From: Methylococcaceae bacterium
GTDB taxonomy: Bacteria; Pseudomonadota; Gammaproteobacteria; Methylococcales; Methylomonadaceae
NCBI GenBank assembly: GCA_021647145.1
Contig: JAKIVF010000045.1
Location: forward strand, 1 to 24,217
DNA length: 24,217 bases
Direction: 5' to 3'
Part shown: positions 23,401 through 24,217 of the stretch, piece after piece
How positions within the stretch are numbered: the stretch's first letter is position 1
Layout of the letters: the number at the start of each line of letters is the position of its first letter
Made by a program: the position numbers and the translations under genes
The notes under the pieces: generated by a model
Databases searched by the model: none
What the model was told of the DNA's origin: nothing
Seen by the model: the letters and a program-made list of their open reading frames with translations, nothing else

Positions 23401-24093
23401 ATGTTAAATTTATTAATTGTAGAAGATGATCATGCGATCAGGAAAATGTTGCATCAATTTCTATCAGCTAAAAATTTTAATGTAAAAGAAGCCGAAAATG
23501 GAAAGCAAGCATTAGAAGTTCTTGGACAAAGTAACCCTGATTTAATCTTAATGGACTGGATGTTACCCGACCAAAGCGGCCCTCAACTCATCAAAAAAAT
23601 TCGCACAAACCCGATACAAAAAGATATTCCTATTATCATGCTAACCGCTCGAGCGGAAGAAATGGATAAAATTGAAGGGCTGGACGCAGGAGCAGATGAC
23701 TATATGACAAAACCAGTCTCTCTTCAGGAGTTATATGCACGGATTAGGGCGTTGGTAAGACGTTCCCAGGGTTTGAATGAAGAAAAAATTCTTCAAAAAG
23801 GTGATCTCGCCTTGGACATAGAAAATAATGAATTAAAAATTAAAGGGAAAATAGTAAAAATTGGACCTACAGAGTTTAGGTTGCTTCATTATTTGATGCG
23901 AAGGCCTGATCGTTTACATTCAAGATCTCAGCTACTTGACCAAGTTTGGGGACAAGGCATCTTCATAGAAGAACGAACAGTTGATGTACATATCCTGCGA
24001 TTAAGAAAATTATTAAAACCATATCATGTAGATAAAATGGTCGTCACCGTTCGTGGTGCAGGCTACCGGTTTATTGAAAAACTACATGAATAA
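23401..24093 (+). CDS. phoB: Phosphate regulon response regulator PhoB
   Basis: This OmpR-type response regulator binds Pho boxes when phosphorylated by PhoR. The receiver domain (1-120) has the acidic pair Asp9/Asp10 (IVEDD), the phosphoacceptor Asp52 (LILMDWMLPD), Thr81 (MLTAR) and Lys103 (YMTKP). A winged-helix DNA-binding domain follows (about 130-228): IGPTEFRLLHYLMRRPDRLHSRSQLLDQVWG, then VDVHILRLRKLL and VRGAGYRF. The length (230) is normal. No ribosome binding site is evident before the ATG. phoR overlaps its 3' end. Confidence 0.95.
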   Translation: MLNLLIVEDDHAIRKMLHQFLSAKNFNVKEAENGKQALEVLGQSNPDLILMDWMLPDQSGPQLIKKIRTNPIQKDIPIIMLTARAEEMDKIEGLDAGADDYMTKPVSLQELYARIRALVRRSQGLNEEKILQKGDLALDIENNELKIKGKIVKIGPTEFRLLHYLMRRPDRLHSRSQLLDQVWGQGIFIEERTVDVHILRLRKLLKPYHVDKMVVTVRGAGYRFIEKLHE

Positions 24094-24217
24094 AAATTAT
24101 TGGCGGATTGAGTATTGGCGAATTGTCTTAGTCCTGTTTTTTGTTCTTTTAGGAGGAATGTTAAGCGGACAATGGACCATTAGCCTGGTTGCTTCGTTGA
24201 TTGGTTATATTGTATGG
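24086..24217 (+). CDS. phoR: Start of phosphate regulon sensor kinase PhoR (cut by window edge)
   Basis: An ATG at 24086 overlaps the end of phoB by 8 bp in another frame and stays open for 44 codons to the window edge. The translation MNKNYWRIEYWRIVLVLFFV runs into two closely spaced membrane helices (about 14-27 and 30-44), the arrangement at the N-terminus of PhoR. Overlap with phoB suggests coupled translation. The kinase domains lie outside the window, so the name rests on position and this N-terminal pattern. Confidence 0.8.
   Translation, partial: MNKNYWRIEYWRIVLVLFFVLLGGMLSGQWTISLVASLIGYIVW

Noticed and set aside
1..24217. CRISPR arrays, tRNA or rRNA genes
   Set aside because: No regularly spaced repeats and no recognisable RNA gene signatures were seen on either strand.

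Overview
The window looks like a low-GC gammaproteobacterial chromosome. The evidence is a canonical Pho box ahead of a pstSCAB-phoU-phoBR locus, an OprO/OprP-type porin, a ModE-like regulator and an NhaP-type antiporter. I cannot name the genus; a methanotroph or sulfur-oxidiser relative is only a guess. Several genes are freshly broken by small palindromic elements, a pattern seen in lineages with active non-autonomous transposons and relaxed selection.

Left third (1-7.4 kb). A possible cut-off reading frame at the left edge is followed by two secreted proteins of unknown function on the minus strand. A gene-poor stretch (1.9-2.8 kb) holds an 89-bp palindromic element between 10-bp direct repeats. 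Then comes a tight five-gene minus-strand operon (7094 down to 2813). Two of its members are paralogous Lon-like (S16-type) proteins. One keeps a Ser-Lys dyad and is anchored in the membrane; the other has Glu in place of the Lys. I do not recognise this cluster as a described system, and it is the best candidate for a new one.

Middle (7.4-12.4 kb). A full-length amidase-signature gene is broken by a single-base frameshift. Next is a probable oxyanion uptake module: a porin plus a TupA-type (tungstate) binding protein on the minus strand, divergent from a ModE-HTH/periplasmic-binding-like regulator. A perfect 16-bp palindrome lies between them. No TupB/TupC permease or ATPase is present in the window.

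Decaying zone (12.4-17.5 kb), containing one intact NhaP-type antiporter. Two 183-bp copies of a MITE differ by one base, have 24-bp perfect terminal inverted repeats and are flanked by 8-bp target duplications. One splits a small membrane-protein gene, the other a PepSY-like periplasmic protein gene. Removing the element with one duplication restores the reading frame across both junctions. A 165-bp imperfect palindrome interrupts a third gene, encoding a CxxCH-containing membrane protein. A DUF1801-like gene nearby has an abnormal tail.

Right third (17.6-24.2 kb). Pho box, pstS, pstC, pstA, pstB, phoU, phoB and the start of phoR form the high-affinity phosphate transport and sensing locus. 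Members of a degenerate palindromic repeat family lie in the pstS-pstC and phoU-phoB gaps; two more copies lie near 2.7 and 7.3 kb.
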